Assembly: GCF_030227225.1 (NCBI RefSeq)
Contig: NZ_JASPHQ010000006.1
Coordinates: 1 to 64,000, forward strand
DNA length: 64,000 nucleotides
Origin: Corynebacterium rhinophilum
GTDB taxonomy: Bacteria > Actinomycetota > Actinomycetes > Mycobacteriales > Mycobacteriaceae
Direction of reading: 5' to 3'
Below are positions 1 through 12,629 of the stretch, piece after piece. Numbering within the stretch: the stretch's first letter is position 1; each line of letters begins with the position of its first letter. Under the pieces are notes generated by a model that saw only the letters and a program-made list of their open reading frames with translations, searched no databases and was not told the DNA's origin. Made by a program: the position numbers and the translations under genes.

Positions 1-216
1 TTAAGGCAACGCGAACAGAAAAGTTCGAATTAATGCAGCCAGAGCAAGGCTAACTACAGCATCAAGCGCATGGCACGCCTTTTGAAGGTGTCTCGGTCTG
101 GATACTACAAATGGGCCCATATGCAGCAGCAACGCCTATCCGGTAAAGATGATCGGACATCTTTTTACGATGATGTTGATCGCAAGATTCACCAGATCTG
201 GAAAGACTCCGACGAG

Positions 217-714
217 TGTCAGATGCGAGTTTTTGGTACCGGTGTTCTGGGGACTCGGTACTGCCGTGTTCTGGGTAGTTGGTACCGGGGCGGGACGACG
301 GAGTCGGCTCGGCTGATTGCTTTATTCGTCCGGTTCCATTGGGGAGGTGGCTTTGCGCATGTCAAAGTCTCCTATGCGGATTCGGAGGCCGCTATTAAGG
401 CAGTTTACGAGTGAGGGTCTGACCCCGGAAAGTGGACACGTCGGGGGTTAGACCCCACCCCAATGTATGTGTGATCTGCGTATAGCTAGCACCGCCAAGG
501 CACATCGCAAGGATCTGTTTGAAGTTAGCCACAACAATGAGCTTCTTCCAAGTAGAAGCTGCTGCGACACCAACGAATCGTGGTGTCGCCAACATCAACT
601 ATGAAAGAAAAACCCTTGCAGTACCAGGTAAGCGTAACCCTGGTACCAACTACGCAGACTCACGGTACCAACTACGCGGACTCACGGTACCAACTACCCC
701 AAATCCACAACGAG
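217..714. mobile_element. Unidentified ~498 bp insert within the IS3 transposase
   Basis: The transposase reading frame stops after ACGAG (212-216) and resumes after a second ACGAG (710-714). The intervening segment therefore looks like an insertion with a possible 5-bp target duplication. It has no convincing gene. The motif GTAGTTGGTACC at 275-286 lies inverted relative to GGTACCAACTAC at 642, 664 and 686, so both flanks carry copies of one short motif in opposite orientation. A sequence resembling an IS3-type end (TCTGACCCCGGAAAGTGGAC) lies near 418-437. It may be a non-autonomous element or a composite of IS scraps. Confidence 0.55.
642..697 (+). repeat. 22-bp tandem repeat, about 2.5 copies
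   Basis: The unit GGTACCAACTACGCRGACTCAC occurs at 642-663 and 664-685 with one difference, then a partial GGTACCAACTAC at 686-697. The inverse motif GTAGTTGGTACC lies at 275-286 in the same inserted segment. This fits reiterated recombinase-binding sites near the end of a small element, but the function is inferred. Confidence 0.8.
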
Positions 715-1433
715 GTCTATGGTACCCCGCGAATCACCGCAAACTCGCCGAGCGCTACCAGATCACCTTGAATCGCAAGACTGTGGCCAAGCGGATGCAC
801 CTGATGGGCATTGAAGGGATGTCACCGCGTGCCTTCGTCCCAGCGACAACGATCCAAGCCAAGCGTAAATCTGCTCTTTCTGACCTGGTCAAGCGCATGT
901 TTGATACTGGTGAGCTCAATCGAGTATGGATGTCGGACATTACCTACCTGCGCACCGGCGAGGGCTGGTTGTATTTGTGCGTGGTCCGCGATGGTCATTC
1001 CCGCAGGGTGCTGGGCTGGGCTATGGATAGCGTGCAAGACACACGTTTGGTCGAACGAGCACTGCGGATGGCGCATACGCTGCGTGGTGACGTTCCTGAC
1101 GGGCTGGTGTTTCACGCTGACCGGGGAACACAATTTACCAGTGAGCAGCTCTGGGAGGTGTGCCGCAACCTGGGCGTTGCTCAGTCTGTGGGGCGTACCG
1201 GGGTGTGTTTCGATAATGCGTTGGCTGAGTCGTTCTGGTCGACACTTAAGACCGAGTTCTACGACCGGAAGCGCTGGCCAACCCGCGATGTTGCGCGTCA
1301 GGTTGTGGCTTACTGGATTGTAGTGGTCTACAACCGTCGGCGTCGGCATTCCGCTCTCGGGATGGTAAGCCCTGTCGATTTCGAGAACCACGCCAGCCTA
1401 ACCACCAGCAGAAAAGAAATCGCTGCCTAACCA

Positions 1434-1694
1434 CTAGGTAGCTCTACTACGTGTCCACGATTTGCGGACAACCCCATGCGGGGCACGAGAGCGTGGCGCG
1501 ATGGCGTTGGCGCCACCAGCATCAAAGACGTTGAGGATCTGATAGACGCGCTGGCGTGAGATACCAAAACGCTGAGCCACTCTAGAGGGGCGGCGACCTT
1601 GTTTGCGGACTGCGTTGACGATGGCCATGTTGCGGTTCGGGCTATTCATAGTGTCAAACATGTCGCGACTGATGAGTAAAACATCACTCAACAC
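1434..1694 (-). pseudogene. IS481-like transposase, N-terminal HTH fragment
   Basis: Only the N-terminal DNA-binding part remains (up to 86 residues). It contains a helix-turn-helix (RPSRVAQRFGISRQRVYQIL) followed by GGANAIAPRSRAPHG. The layout matches the start of the IS481-type transposase elsewhere in this window, which has TQTEAAEHFNVSTRWIRTL and then GGIKALEPRSKRPHT. The whole DDE domain is missing; the fragment ends where the neighbouring IS3 gene ends. It is therefore a truncated relic and not a regulator, although a free-standing HTH protein cannot be strictly excluded. Confidence 0.65.
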
Positions 1695-1731
1695 GGCCAG
1701 GTAGCCTAAGCGTCAACTATGTCGCGACTGA
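1654..1731. repeat. Duplicated 19-bp IS481-type end motif
   Basis: TCAAACATGTCGCGACTGA at 1654-1672 and TCAACTATGTCGCGACTGA at 1713-1731 differ at two positions. They sit at the 5' end of the truncated IS481-like transposase. Reiterated TGTC-type motifs at an element end also occur beside the second IS481 copy in this window. Confidence 0.6.
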
Positions 1732-1842
1732 CCTGTCAACCATCACGACCACTTACCCAGGAACAGACTGTCAAATAAGTTATGAATTCAGACAGCTGTT
1801 GCCTACGAGATTAAGCCGTAATAATATATATTTTTGAGCGTT

Positions 1843-1871
1843 CTGACAATGATTTTGGGAAAAGATATACG
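1843..1871 (+). promoter_or_regulatory. Possible promoter of the secreted-protein island
   Basis: CTGACA at 1843-1848 and TATACG at 1866-1871 are separated by 17 bp, about 100 bp upstream of the 219-aa secreted protein. The surrounding 200 bp are notably AT-rich. The assignment rests only on sequence resemblance. Confidence 0.3.
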
Positions 1872-1972
1872 TTCGTTTACGTTTTCCCTCTTTCGCTTTC
1901 AAATTTGTCTACTGCATGCGATCTTAGAGGTGTCCGGATTTTCATCCATCTCCTCTCGAAAGGTTTAAGAGT

Positions 1973-2632
1973 ATGTATCGTCCCAAGAAATCTGCGCTTT
2001 TAGCGATGCTGATTACCGCAGCAACAGTTTTTGTTCCGGCTAATGCTGGTGCCGAGACTGTGACTGGCCCCGATGCATCGTCTCAGAATAATGAGTCTCC
2101 GTCTTCTGTGTCCTCAGTATTGCTCGAAAATGCAGATTCCTATGTTTCCCTACGAGGAGATCAATTCTCGGTTGATAGCGAGGCGGAAAGCGCTTTCTCC
2201 CAAAAAGATCTGCAGGAAATTGAAAATGAGGTAAAGGCTCAGAACGAAAAAATCAATGAGGCCAAGGCTGATAGCAACCTCGAGATGAAGGTAGCGGGAG
2301 ACTCGGTAACGTTCTGGGAAAAGGGACCGAAGATCTCGAGCTCTGATAACGATGACATTGATCCATACTTTCAAGAAGGCCGGAATGGAATTGAATTCCA
2401 TGGCACTACTGTAAGGCTGCTGATGTCCAAAACGACGATCAACCGTATGGGTAACGGTATTGCAATCGGTGGAATTTGGGTTCCCGAACCAGTAGTTTCC
2501 AAAATCCTAGCTACTGCAGGGGTTCTTGGTGGCGTTGCACCTGGTGGTATCTATGCCGACTTTGGTATTGCTTCGATTGTGACTGGCGCTATTATGCAGA
2601 CTGCAATTCCACAACGGGTTGGTTTCCAATAA
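1973..2632 (+). CDS. Secreted 219-aa protein with Gly-rich hydrophobic C-terminus (bacteriocin-like candidate)
   Basis: I do not recognise a named family. Residues 1-27 form a Sec signal peptide (basic start, hydrophobic core, ANA/AGA cleavage region), giving a mature protein of about 192 aa. Residues about 28-150 are polar, with an E/K/N-rich helical stretch (about 72-105) and an acidic SSSDNDDIDPYF. From about residue 150 the character changes: NGIEFHGTTVRLL, then MGNGIAIGGIWV, then a glycine-rich hydrophobic helix-like segment to the end. There are no cysteines. A GAAAGG Shine-Dalgarno precedes the ATG. It is followed by a 45-aa membrane protein and a secreted serine protease. The architecture resembles secreted proproteins that release a hydrophobic antimicrobial C-terminal peptide, such as protease-activated PAMP of Propionibacterium. 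That function is inference only. Confidence 0.75.
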   Translation: MYRPKKSALLAMLITAATVFVPANAGAETVTGPDASSQNNESPSSVSSVLLENADSYVSLRGDQFSVDSEAESAFSQKDLQEIENEVKAQNEKINEAKADSNLEMKVAGDSVTFWEKGPKISSSDNDDIDPYFQEGRNGIEFHGTTVRLLMSKTTINRMGNGIAIGGIWVPEPVVSKILATAGVLGGVAPGGIYADFGIASIVTGAIMQTAIPQRVGFQ

Positions 2633-2771
2633 ATTATCCCTGAACTAAGCACTAAGGGATTGGCGGTAGCGTGATTGGAATGTTGCCATACGGATGTCGC
2701 TGTATTGTTTAGATAATACTCAAAGAGAATCTTCCGGCTAGGAAGATTCAAGATGGTTGGGAGAGGAAATT

Positions 2772-2909
2772 ATGTGGAAAAAGCTGTTGGCCACTGTGGG
2801 TGTTCTTCTGATGGCGCTTTCCGTTTACGCTAAGTGGCCGTATGTCGTGACGATTGCTCTAGCAATTTTGGTCATTCTCCTCATATTTGTCCCCTATGGG
2901 AAGAAATAA
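2772..2909 (+). CDS. 45-aa small membrane protein (possible immunity partner)
   Basis: The frame encodes MWKKLLATVGVLLMALSVYA followed by KWPYVVTIALAILVILLIFV and PYGKK. That makes two closely spaced hydrophobic segments (about residues 5-19 and 24-40) with lysines at both ends. GAGAGGAAATT just before the ATG is a good ribosome binding site. The gene lies 139 bp after the secreted 219-aa protein and 7 bp before a strong hairpin terminator, so it is probably the last gene of that transcript. Tiny two-helix membrane proteins next to secreted peptides are often immunity proteins, but nothing in the sequence proves that here. It is too short for most automated callers. Confidence 0.6.
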   Translation: MWKKLLATVGVLLMALSVYAKWPYVVTIALAILVILLIFVPYGKK

Positions 2910-2915
2910 AACCTG

Positions 2916-2960
2916 AGAAGAGGTAGGACTTTAGATGTACCTACCTCTTCTTTATTTTTA
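2916..2960 (+). terminator. Rho-independent terminator after the 45-aa ORF
   Basis: AGAAGAGGTAGG (2916-2927) pairs perfectly with CCTACCTCTTCT (2940-2951) around a 12-nt loop, followed by the T-rich TTATTTTTA. It overlaps the 5' end of the longest open frame of the next gene, which argues against the upstream ATG at 2935. Confidence 0.85.
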
Positions 2961-2973
2961 TGAATTATTAATT

Positions 2974-3666
2974 ATGAAAAACGAAATCACTCCAATAATG
3001 AGCCGTGTAGTCCTCTTCTCTTTGGCTAGTGTATTGACAGCAGCCCCGGCTTCATCAGCATCTATTGCGCAGCAGCAGAATTCTGATCCTCTTTCATACA
3101 TAGAAAGTGGTGACGAGATACAGGTGGGCCCTCCTCAAGGGGCGGTGACATGTTCTGTAACTATCATTTCCCAACGACGGGCCTTAACTGCAGGTCACTG
3201 CGGCGAAAAAGCGGATGAGGTATATTCAAAAGGTAGGCGCATTGGAAGTGTTGGCGAAAATTACTTGTTGAGTAGCCAAGGATCGGATGTTTCAGAAATA
3301 CTTCTTGATTCCCCTACCAATTACGCTCTCCGAGTCGATAAAGTCAGTGATAAAGAAGTCGAAATCCCTTCCACTATTTTTACCAAAACGTTTCTTGGAG
3401 GGAGAATTCAGGGGACTATCGACGACAAGAACCTATATTGTGAGGGTGTTTCCCTAGCGGGGAGGAATTTCCAGGCGCGCACTCTTAAAGCTCAAATAGC
3501 TTCAATACCTGGGGATTCGGGTGCTCCTGTCTATAATTCTGCGGGGGAATTGGTAGCCCTTATTGAAGGTGGTAATGGTAAAGGTGATACTACTATTACG
3601 CCAATTTCCTTTCTAGAGAAAAGCGTTGAAGACTATCCGACTAATGATTGTAAAACAAATAAATAA
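2974..3666 (+). CDS. Secreted trypsin-like serine protease
   Basis: This is a chymotrypsin-fold (S1) protease of about 230 aa exported by a signal peptide (RVVLFSLASVLTAAPASSA). The catalytic triad is visible: His75 in LTAGHC, Asp105 in GSDVSEIL and Ser182 in IPGDSGAPV. Cys60 and Cys76 flank the His as in the usual disulfide. An in-frame ATG at 2935 lies inside the preceding terminator, so I place the start at 2974; ATG 2998 is an equally compact alternative, and neither has a strong Shine-Dalgarno. Because a terminator separates it from the 45-aa ORF, it needs read-through or its own promoter. Proximity to a secreted proprotein suggests a processing role, which is an inference. Confidence 0.85.
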   Translation: MKNEITPIMSRVVLFSLASVLTAAPASSASIAQQQNSDPLSYIESGDEIQVGPPQGAVTCSVTIISQRRALTAGHCGEKADEVYSKGRRIGSVGENYLLSSQGSDVSEILLDSPTNYALRVDKVSDKEVEIPSTIFTKTFLGGRIQGTIDDKNLYCEGVSLAGRNFQARTLKAQIASIPGDSGAPVYNSAGELVALIEGGNGKGDTTITPISFLEKSVEDYPTNDCKTNK

Positions 3667-3822
3667 ACTGTATCAATTTATTTTCTGGTCAAGTCCGATG
3701 GAGTGGTGTATCTGTCCTTTCTGAATCGGTGGTTCGGGGACAGTGTCAGGGTCGGTGTTGGGGTCCGGCTCGGGGTTGATGTTGGTTCAATTTGAAGCGT
3801 CCTGGGTTTGGTTCCGCTTCTT

Positions 3823-4699
3823 TTACGGCCCTGTGTTGATGGGCTGGGTGAGATAGTACTCGGTTTCTACTTCCAGTGGGGCGGCGTAGTCCAACGCCTC
3901 GTGAAGACGTTTGGTGTTCCACCAGTGTGTCCACCGCAGGGTTGCTAGCTCGACTTCTCCCACTGACGTCCACGGGCCTTGAAAATGGATAAGTTCAGCC
4001 TTGTAGAGACCGTTGACCGTCTCCGCGAGCGCGTTGTCATAGGAATCTCCGACTGTGCCAACACTCGGCCGGATCTCGGCTTCGGCCAAAGCAGTGGAGT
4101 ACTTCAGTGACACTCACTGACTTCCCCGATCACTGTGGTGCACTAGCTGGTCTCCATGGATTCGACCGGCAGTCGTTAATGCATGTTCCAGTGCCTCCCA
4201 TCGGCAGCGCATCGGTGCGCATCGTAGAGCGGGTGGCAACACCGACTATTTTGCTGCTGCAGACGTCAATGACAAATGCGGTGTACGCAAATCCTGAGAG
4301 GGTGCGAACATAGGTAATGTCGGCGACCCAAAGTCGCCCAGGTGCTGCTGCCCGGAAGTGTCGCTGCACAAGGTCCGGACGATGATCCGGAACTTTAGGG
4401 CTGATCGTGGTGACCGGGGTTTGTCCACGTCGTCGACCGGACACACCTGCAAGTTTCATCAGGCGTGCGGTCTTGTCGCGGCCGATATGAAAGCCTTCAC
4501 GGTTCATGGCGTGCCACATCTTGCGAATACCGTAGTCCGAGAAGTTTTCCGCATGGACGCGCTGTATCTTTGGGATGATAAGGCTATCGCTTAAGGCCCT
4601 GGCGCTTGGGGCGCGGGTGGTGGCTTTACGGTAGCCGCGGGAGGTAATGAATCCACGATCTGCTTGTTTCAGAACACGGCAGATGGCCCCGGGCCCCAA
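3823..4699 (-). pseudogene. IS3 copy A transposase OrfB, frameshifted
   Basis: The N-terminal two thirds reads GPGAICRVLKQADRGFITSR through [20 protein letters not shown], then loses frame at about 4190. The C-terminal part reappears as VGTVGDSYDNALAETVNGLY and ends in a normal IS3 tail. Between them, H-S-D-R-G-S-Q is followed directly by TGA where Tyr is expected. The two Asp and the Glu of the DDE triad are therefore all still encoded, but in separate frames. At least one frameshift and one nonsense mutation inactivate it. Confidence 0.85.
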
Positions 4700-5046
4700 A
4701 TTGCTCCTTGTACTCGTCGATGTAGGAGATCATCTGGTCGTGGGTCGGTCGAGTTCCGCTGCGAAAAAGCCGAAGCAGTCTTAAGAATCCCGTTTGCTCG
4801 TTTCAACTCGCGGTTTTCCCGGCGCAGACGCTTGAGCTCTTCTTCCATGGTTTCGCCATCTGTTGGTGTCGTCTGCTCATGGGCGAGGCTGTCGCGGTAC
4901 CAGGCGCGTAACGTGTAGTGGGACACGCCAAGGAGCTCAACGACTTCCTCGTACGCGCGTTGCCGTGAGCAGGACTCCAGACGGACCATCTCTAGGACTT
5001 GATGGACCGCCTTCTCCTTGAATTCGGCGGAATACTTTCTGGGCAT
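4669..5046 (-). pseudogene. IS3 copy A OrfA with altered 3' end
   Basis: The protein starts MPRKYSAEFKEKAV, carries a helix-turn-helix (LGVSHYTLRAWY) and a heptad-like coiled coil (EEELKRLRRENRELKRANGI), and reaches KTASAF. At that point only five T's occur where intact relatives would need six to continue FFAAELDRPTTR-stop. It therefore reads on in the wrong frame into the OrfB region. The element is thus defective in both genes. Confidence 0.75.
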
Positions 5047-5097
5047 AGTGCCAATCCTTCCTTAGCAGAGGTAGGAACTAAACCCAGGATGCTTCAA

Positions 5098-6404
<1,307 letters not shown>

Positions 6405-6501
6405 TCAGAACGCAGACAAACATAACCTGCCCCTGCACAGGGGCAGAGCTACGAATCCTGGGTGACCTCAAGCGGTACTGCTAACAACGTAATGGGCTCA
6501 T

Positions 6502-7077
6502 TTAGCGCTGTGGCGAGCTAGAACTCCGGATCGATTGCTCCACCAGATCGAGGACACGCTCCAGGCCATCCGTATCCCCTAAGGCGAGCCTATTAATAAA
6601 CCCATCCATGAAGGTTTCCAAATAGCACACCAGGGTATCTATATCCACGTCATCTCGAAGGCGGCCTTGCTCTGCGTTGGATGCGAGACGGGCGCGGATA
6701 GCCTCGTCACGAATGGACTGGTGTTCTTTCCACCGCGCGGCAAACGAGGGGTCAGTGCGCAGTAGAGAAGTGATCTCTAGACGCGTGGCAAGCCAATCGT
6801 GGCGTTCTGGGTGACGTAACATTTCACGCATGACCTCGACGAGGCCATTATTAGCCACTACTTCTGCCTGGCGTGCGGCATCTTCGCGGGCTAGGGAAAG
6901 AAATAGAGATTCCTTGTCCCCAAAGTGGTGAAAAATGGCGCCGCGTGATTTTCCGGTGGCTTGTTCTAAGAGGCGAACCGTCGCACCCTCATAGCCATGT
7001 TCGGCAAAGCAACGCCGCGCCCCAACGAGAATTTCGTGCCGCCGCCGATTTAACTCAGATTCACTCACGATTGGCAT
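6502..7077 (-). CDS. acnR: TetR-family repressor of aconitase, AcnR
   Basis: This 191-aa TetR regulator has an N-terminal HTH (about residues 10-55: EILVGARRCFAEHGYEGATV, then GAIFHHFGDKESLF) and an all-helical ligand domain. In Corynebacterium glutamicum the gene immediately downstream of acn encodes AcnR, which represses aconitase. The same arrangement here (194 bp after acn, same strand) and the sequence support the assignment. A strong hairpin between the genes probably attenuates read-through. An operator resembling the known AcnR site lies in the acn upstream region. The C-terminal tail is serine-rich (RSSSSPQR). Confidence 0.9.
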   Translation of the reverse strand: MPIVSESELNRRRHEILVGARRCFAEHGYEGATVRLLEQATGKSRGAIFHHFGDKESLFLSLAREDAARQAEVVANNGLVEVMREMLRHPERHDWLATRLEITSLLRTDPSFAARWKEHQSIRDEAIRARLASNAEQGRLRDDVDIDTLVCYLETFMDGFINRLALGDTDGLERVLDLVEQSIRSSSSPQR

Positions 7078-7158
7078 AGTGAGGTCGTCTCCTTTTAGGA
7101 ATGATTAATACTTCAAGTTAAGTATGTTCTGAAACGAACATAGAACGACAATAAAGAA

Positions 7159-7215
7159 ACGCGGGGCCGCAGAGCCCTCTACGGGAGAGAGCGGTGCGAC
7201 CCCGCGTCTTCAAGC
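7159..7215 (-). terminator. Terminator after acn
   Basis: On the minus strand ACGCGGGG pairs with CCCCGCGT (7200-7207 with 7159-7166) around a structured loop and is followed by TTCTTTATT. It lies between acn and acnR and would limit read-through. Confidence 0.75.
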
Positions 7216-7271
7216 TCAGCGACGAGCACTAAGCCCAAAAAGCTTAGTACTTTTCCGTCGCATTAAGTGGC

Positions 7272-10088
<2,817 letters not shown>

Positions 10089-10173
10089 AGGGAGCTCCAT
10101 TCCTTGTTGATAAACAGTCTGTTCTGTTTTGTACTCGCCGCCTGCTGGAGATGCGGGATAAGCAAAAGGTGCG

Positions 10174-10190
10174 CGACCACATAGTGGTCG
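10174..10190 (-). promoter_or_regulatory. Perfect hairpin in the acn upstream region
   Basis: CGACCAC and GTGGTCG form a 7-bp perfect inverted repeat with a 3-nt spacer, about 85 bp before the acn start. It could be a regulator site or a leader hairpin; I cannot match it to a known corynebacterial regulator. Confidence 0.35.
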
Positions 10191-10289
10191 AGACGAAGCC
10201 ATGGGGCCCGCAGTGCCAAAGACGGCAAAGAACGCGATGGTTCACCTATTTATTGTAGAGGTAAAAACCTTCCGTTGCTCCAATTGTAA

Positions 10290-10305
10290 CGGGACAAGCG
10301 TTCTG
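10290..10305 (-). promoter_or_regulatory. Candidate AcnR operator
   Basis: On the minus strand the sequence is CAGAACGCTTGTCCCG. The AcnR site described in C. glutamicum is an imperfect palindrome of the form CAGNACnnncGTACTG. The left half and spacer agree and the right half is degenerate. The site lies about 200 bp before the acn start. Confidence 0.5.
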
Positions 10306-10462
10306 TTTAAAGCTTTTTGCCGTACTCGGCGCGTTTACTGTGTAGGCGGCGGCGGTAACCTTTATCTTTAATGAAGAAAGACCAAGGAATATGCGCAAGG
10401 CATAACCCCCGATCTCGGGTGCACGAGCCCCGGCTATAATTAAGAAGAGGGAAGAGGATTGA

Positions 10463-10939
10463 ATGGTTCCGGGTGAAGTGGACGTCCCGCAGTTGGCTCA
10501 GCAGCTCAAGCAGGACGGCGTAGCTTATTCTGCACCCTCGCTGGAATCGGATGCTCAGCTAAATGCACACGTCGCCGAGCAACTGCGTGAGGGCGACGGG
10601 ATTGCCGTGGTCGATGTTTCTGTTTTCAAGGCCGCCGACGCGCGCGACATTGCACAAGAGCTTTATGATGCTACCAATCTGCACACCGTCATCGTGCAGA
10701 CCCCGCGCCATGTCTCCTCGGTTAGCGAGAACTATAGCCGCGCGGATATTGAATCTTCCCAAGCGCAATTAAGGCCAGGACTGAACCAAGTCGATCTTGT
10801 GCAGCAGTACTATGCAGGGCTTGAGCAAAGCAGCTTTCCGATGGTCGCCGTCGTCGCCGTCGTCGCCATACTCGCCCTCCTTTTCGGCGGCTTAAGTTAT
10901 TGGCGTGCCTCCCATCATCGCGAAATTCGGGATAAGTAG
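10463..10939 (+). CDS. Rv1476-family membrane protein
   Basis: This 158-aa protein is conserved beside aconitase in mycobacteria and corynebacteria (Rv1476 type, function unknown). Residues 1-120 are a soluble alpha/beta domain (VPQLAQQLKQDGVAYSAPSL, then GIAVVDVS and HTVIVQTP). One membrane segment follows at about 124-146 (FPMVAVVAVVAILALLFGGL) with a short basic tail. A GAAGAGG sequence precedes the ATG. It is transcribed divergently from acn. The next gene in this conserved neighbourhood is an NlpC/P60 hydrolase, here 1.7 kb away, which suggests an envelope role by context only. Confidence 0.8.
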   Translation: MVPGEVDVPQLAQQLKQDGVAYSAPSLESDAQLNAHVAEQLREGDGIAVVDVSVFKAADARDIAQELYDATNLHTVIVQTPRHVSSVSENYSRADIESSQAQLRPGLNQVDLVQQYYAGLEQSSFPMVAVVAVVAILALLFGGLSYWRASHHREIRDK

Positions 10940-12629
10940 CGGCCATTAAGGGGGCTCGATCTGGAGAGAGCGGACGCATCAAGGCGTCCAAGCGTATCCA
11001 ACTTCTAACTATGTTTGTTCGAAAAAGTAGAAGAAAATTTTCCGTTTTCGGCGCTCGGCGCGCCCCAAAACCATCCGTCGAAGCGAGCTAAATTTTACGG
11101 CTGCAAGAGCGTCGTGGCGCACCGCACCGAAGGAACTCGCGGTGCCTACCCTGAGATTTATGGAAAATGATGTTCAGACATTGGCGTAATCCATCGGTTC
11201 TTTATGGGCGGCCCTCGGGCGACTCCGGGTCGTTGCGAATGAAGAAAACTCCCATTGCCTAAAAGTGTCAGGGGAGCGGGGGAGGGGCAAAAGTAAAGGC
11301 TTAGTGGTTGATTTTCACTGGGGGAGTGGTTCTACTGCGGTGAAATGGCCCCGATTTGGCTGCAGCTCATGACGCACGGCCCTCGGAATATAAAAACTAA
11401 AGTGGCGAACATCACAATAACGGGTTGGTAACAAAATTATTGCAGGTTAGGTACGAATGTTGCGTCATGTGGTTTAACTTGACTCCACGTAATTAAGTGG
11501 AATGTGTGCGAAAAGGGCGTGTCGTGACGTATGGTTCGAGTGTCGACTCAAGAGACGTGAATATCTTCTTGAGTTCATGGGCTTAGCCTTGACGGTCAAT
11601 TGAAGATTCGCACGGGTATGTGGGGAAGCACGCCTCGCGGGAATCGAGGAATTGGCGGTTCTTGGAAGTCAATGAACCACGAGGGAACTCTCGAACGGGA
11701 GAGTAGAAAAACTTTTCACTTGAGCGATGACAATGTTCGAAAAATAAACATCAACCCACCTTCCTTAAAAGTGGTGAGACGAGTTCGCTAGAGCTCCATC
11801 GTGTGGGTATGCGGGTGTGGTTCTTTGTCGAGCCCTTCGATAGTGGATTCTCGGTCAAGCGGAATCCAGATACGAGGTTCGCTGAGAAGCGCAGTCGGGT
11901 ACGTGCAGAATGAGAGAATGAGGGAACCGGAATCACACTAGGGCCAGCATCGTGTGGCCTGTTCATGGTTTGTGGCCACTTGCCCTCGCACGAATGGGTA
12001 CACGCATAAAGCTGTACCTCCACTGCGCCGCGGCGAGTCGTGCCAAGGATCATAGGGCAGTTCTCACTGTGCCAAGCGCAGCGTGCGAAAGGGTCTGGAC
12101 TCTGCCAGCTACCTAAATTCACTGCACGTCACAAGTGGAGCTCGATGAAGATGCGCCAATCTGAGATTGGCACTGCGATGGGAGAGTTGTAAATGCTCCC
12201 AGTAGCGTTAGAGCGCTCACGTTCACAATGAACCGCGTAGGACACGTGGAGAAAATGCACCATCCTTGTCGCTGGTATGGGGAAATAGTAGCGATTGTTG
12301 GACAGCGTGACGTGAGGCTACTGAGCTCAAGCATCAGTTGCATAGAGCTTTAATTGACGTGCGCACTCCCTAGGTGAAGTCTCTACAATTTTCGGGCTCA
12401 TGTGCCATGTACATCCTGGGGCCGCGGGCTGCCAGGGCGATAACGCATACCCATAAGCCCATAAGCCTTTGGGTGTGAGCTATCGGATTCGGAATATCGC
12501 AAAGAAGACTCTGGGCTTGCTGCTGTGCGAAATGCGCAAGCTTCAGTGTCTCGGGCATTCCTATGCCCAAGTGCGGCACATTGCGTCCCATTCTTTAAAA
12601 GGGAGGTGGTCCAAACAAGGAGAATTCCA
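10940..12629. other. 1.7 kb region without a convincing gene
   Basis: No open frame here has a plausible start, ribosome binding site and protein-like composition; those present are short with low-complexity translations. Small inverted repeats occur: GCACCGC/GCGGTGC at 11119-11145 and ACTCTC/GAGAGT at 11687-11704. A GGTAACAAAATTATTGC stretch lies at about 11427-11443. I see no TPP, cobalamin or ydaO-type riboswitch core. It may hold promoters, a long leader of the NlpC/P60 gene, a non-coding RNA or a decayed gene. Confidence 0.6.

Larger units (their letters stand above)
34..1430 (+). pseudogene. IS3-family transposase OrfB, interrupted
   Basis: This is the DDE integrase-type transposase of an IS3-family element. 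The N-terminal part (about 34-216) reads ...[21 protein letters not shown] and ends at KDSDE. The remainder resumes at 715 with VYGTPRIT and runs to 1430. The catalytic residues are visible downstream: Asp in SDITYL, Asp in HADRGTQF and Glu in ALAESFW, followed by the usual YNRRRRHSALG tail. Two lesions disable it. A segment of about 498 bp (217-714) splits the gene, and a 1-nt deletion near 742 shifts the frame just before LAERYQI. Upstream of 34 the frame ends in a stop, as expected for the end of OrfA, so the element continues beyond the left edge of the window. Family assignment is firm; the exact IS is not identified. Confidence 0.85.

Noticed and set aside
1434..1694. Considered as a free-standing HTH regulator of the adjacent secreted-protein island
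   Set aside because: Its HTH and the following GGxxAxxPRSxxPH segment match the N-terminus of IS481-type transposases, and IS-end motifs adjoin it.
11600..11791. A 63-codon frame in the 1.7 kb gap
   Set aside because: It has no Shine-Dalgarno or leaderless promoter spacing and a composition unlike a real protein.
10940..12629. Considered a ydaO (c-di-AMP) riboswitch before the NlpC/P60 gene
   Set aside because: The conserved core segments of that riboswitch class could not be found by reading the region.
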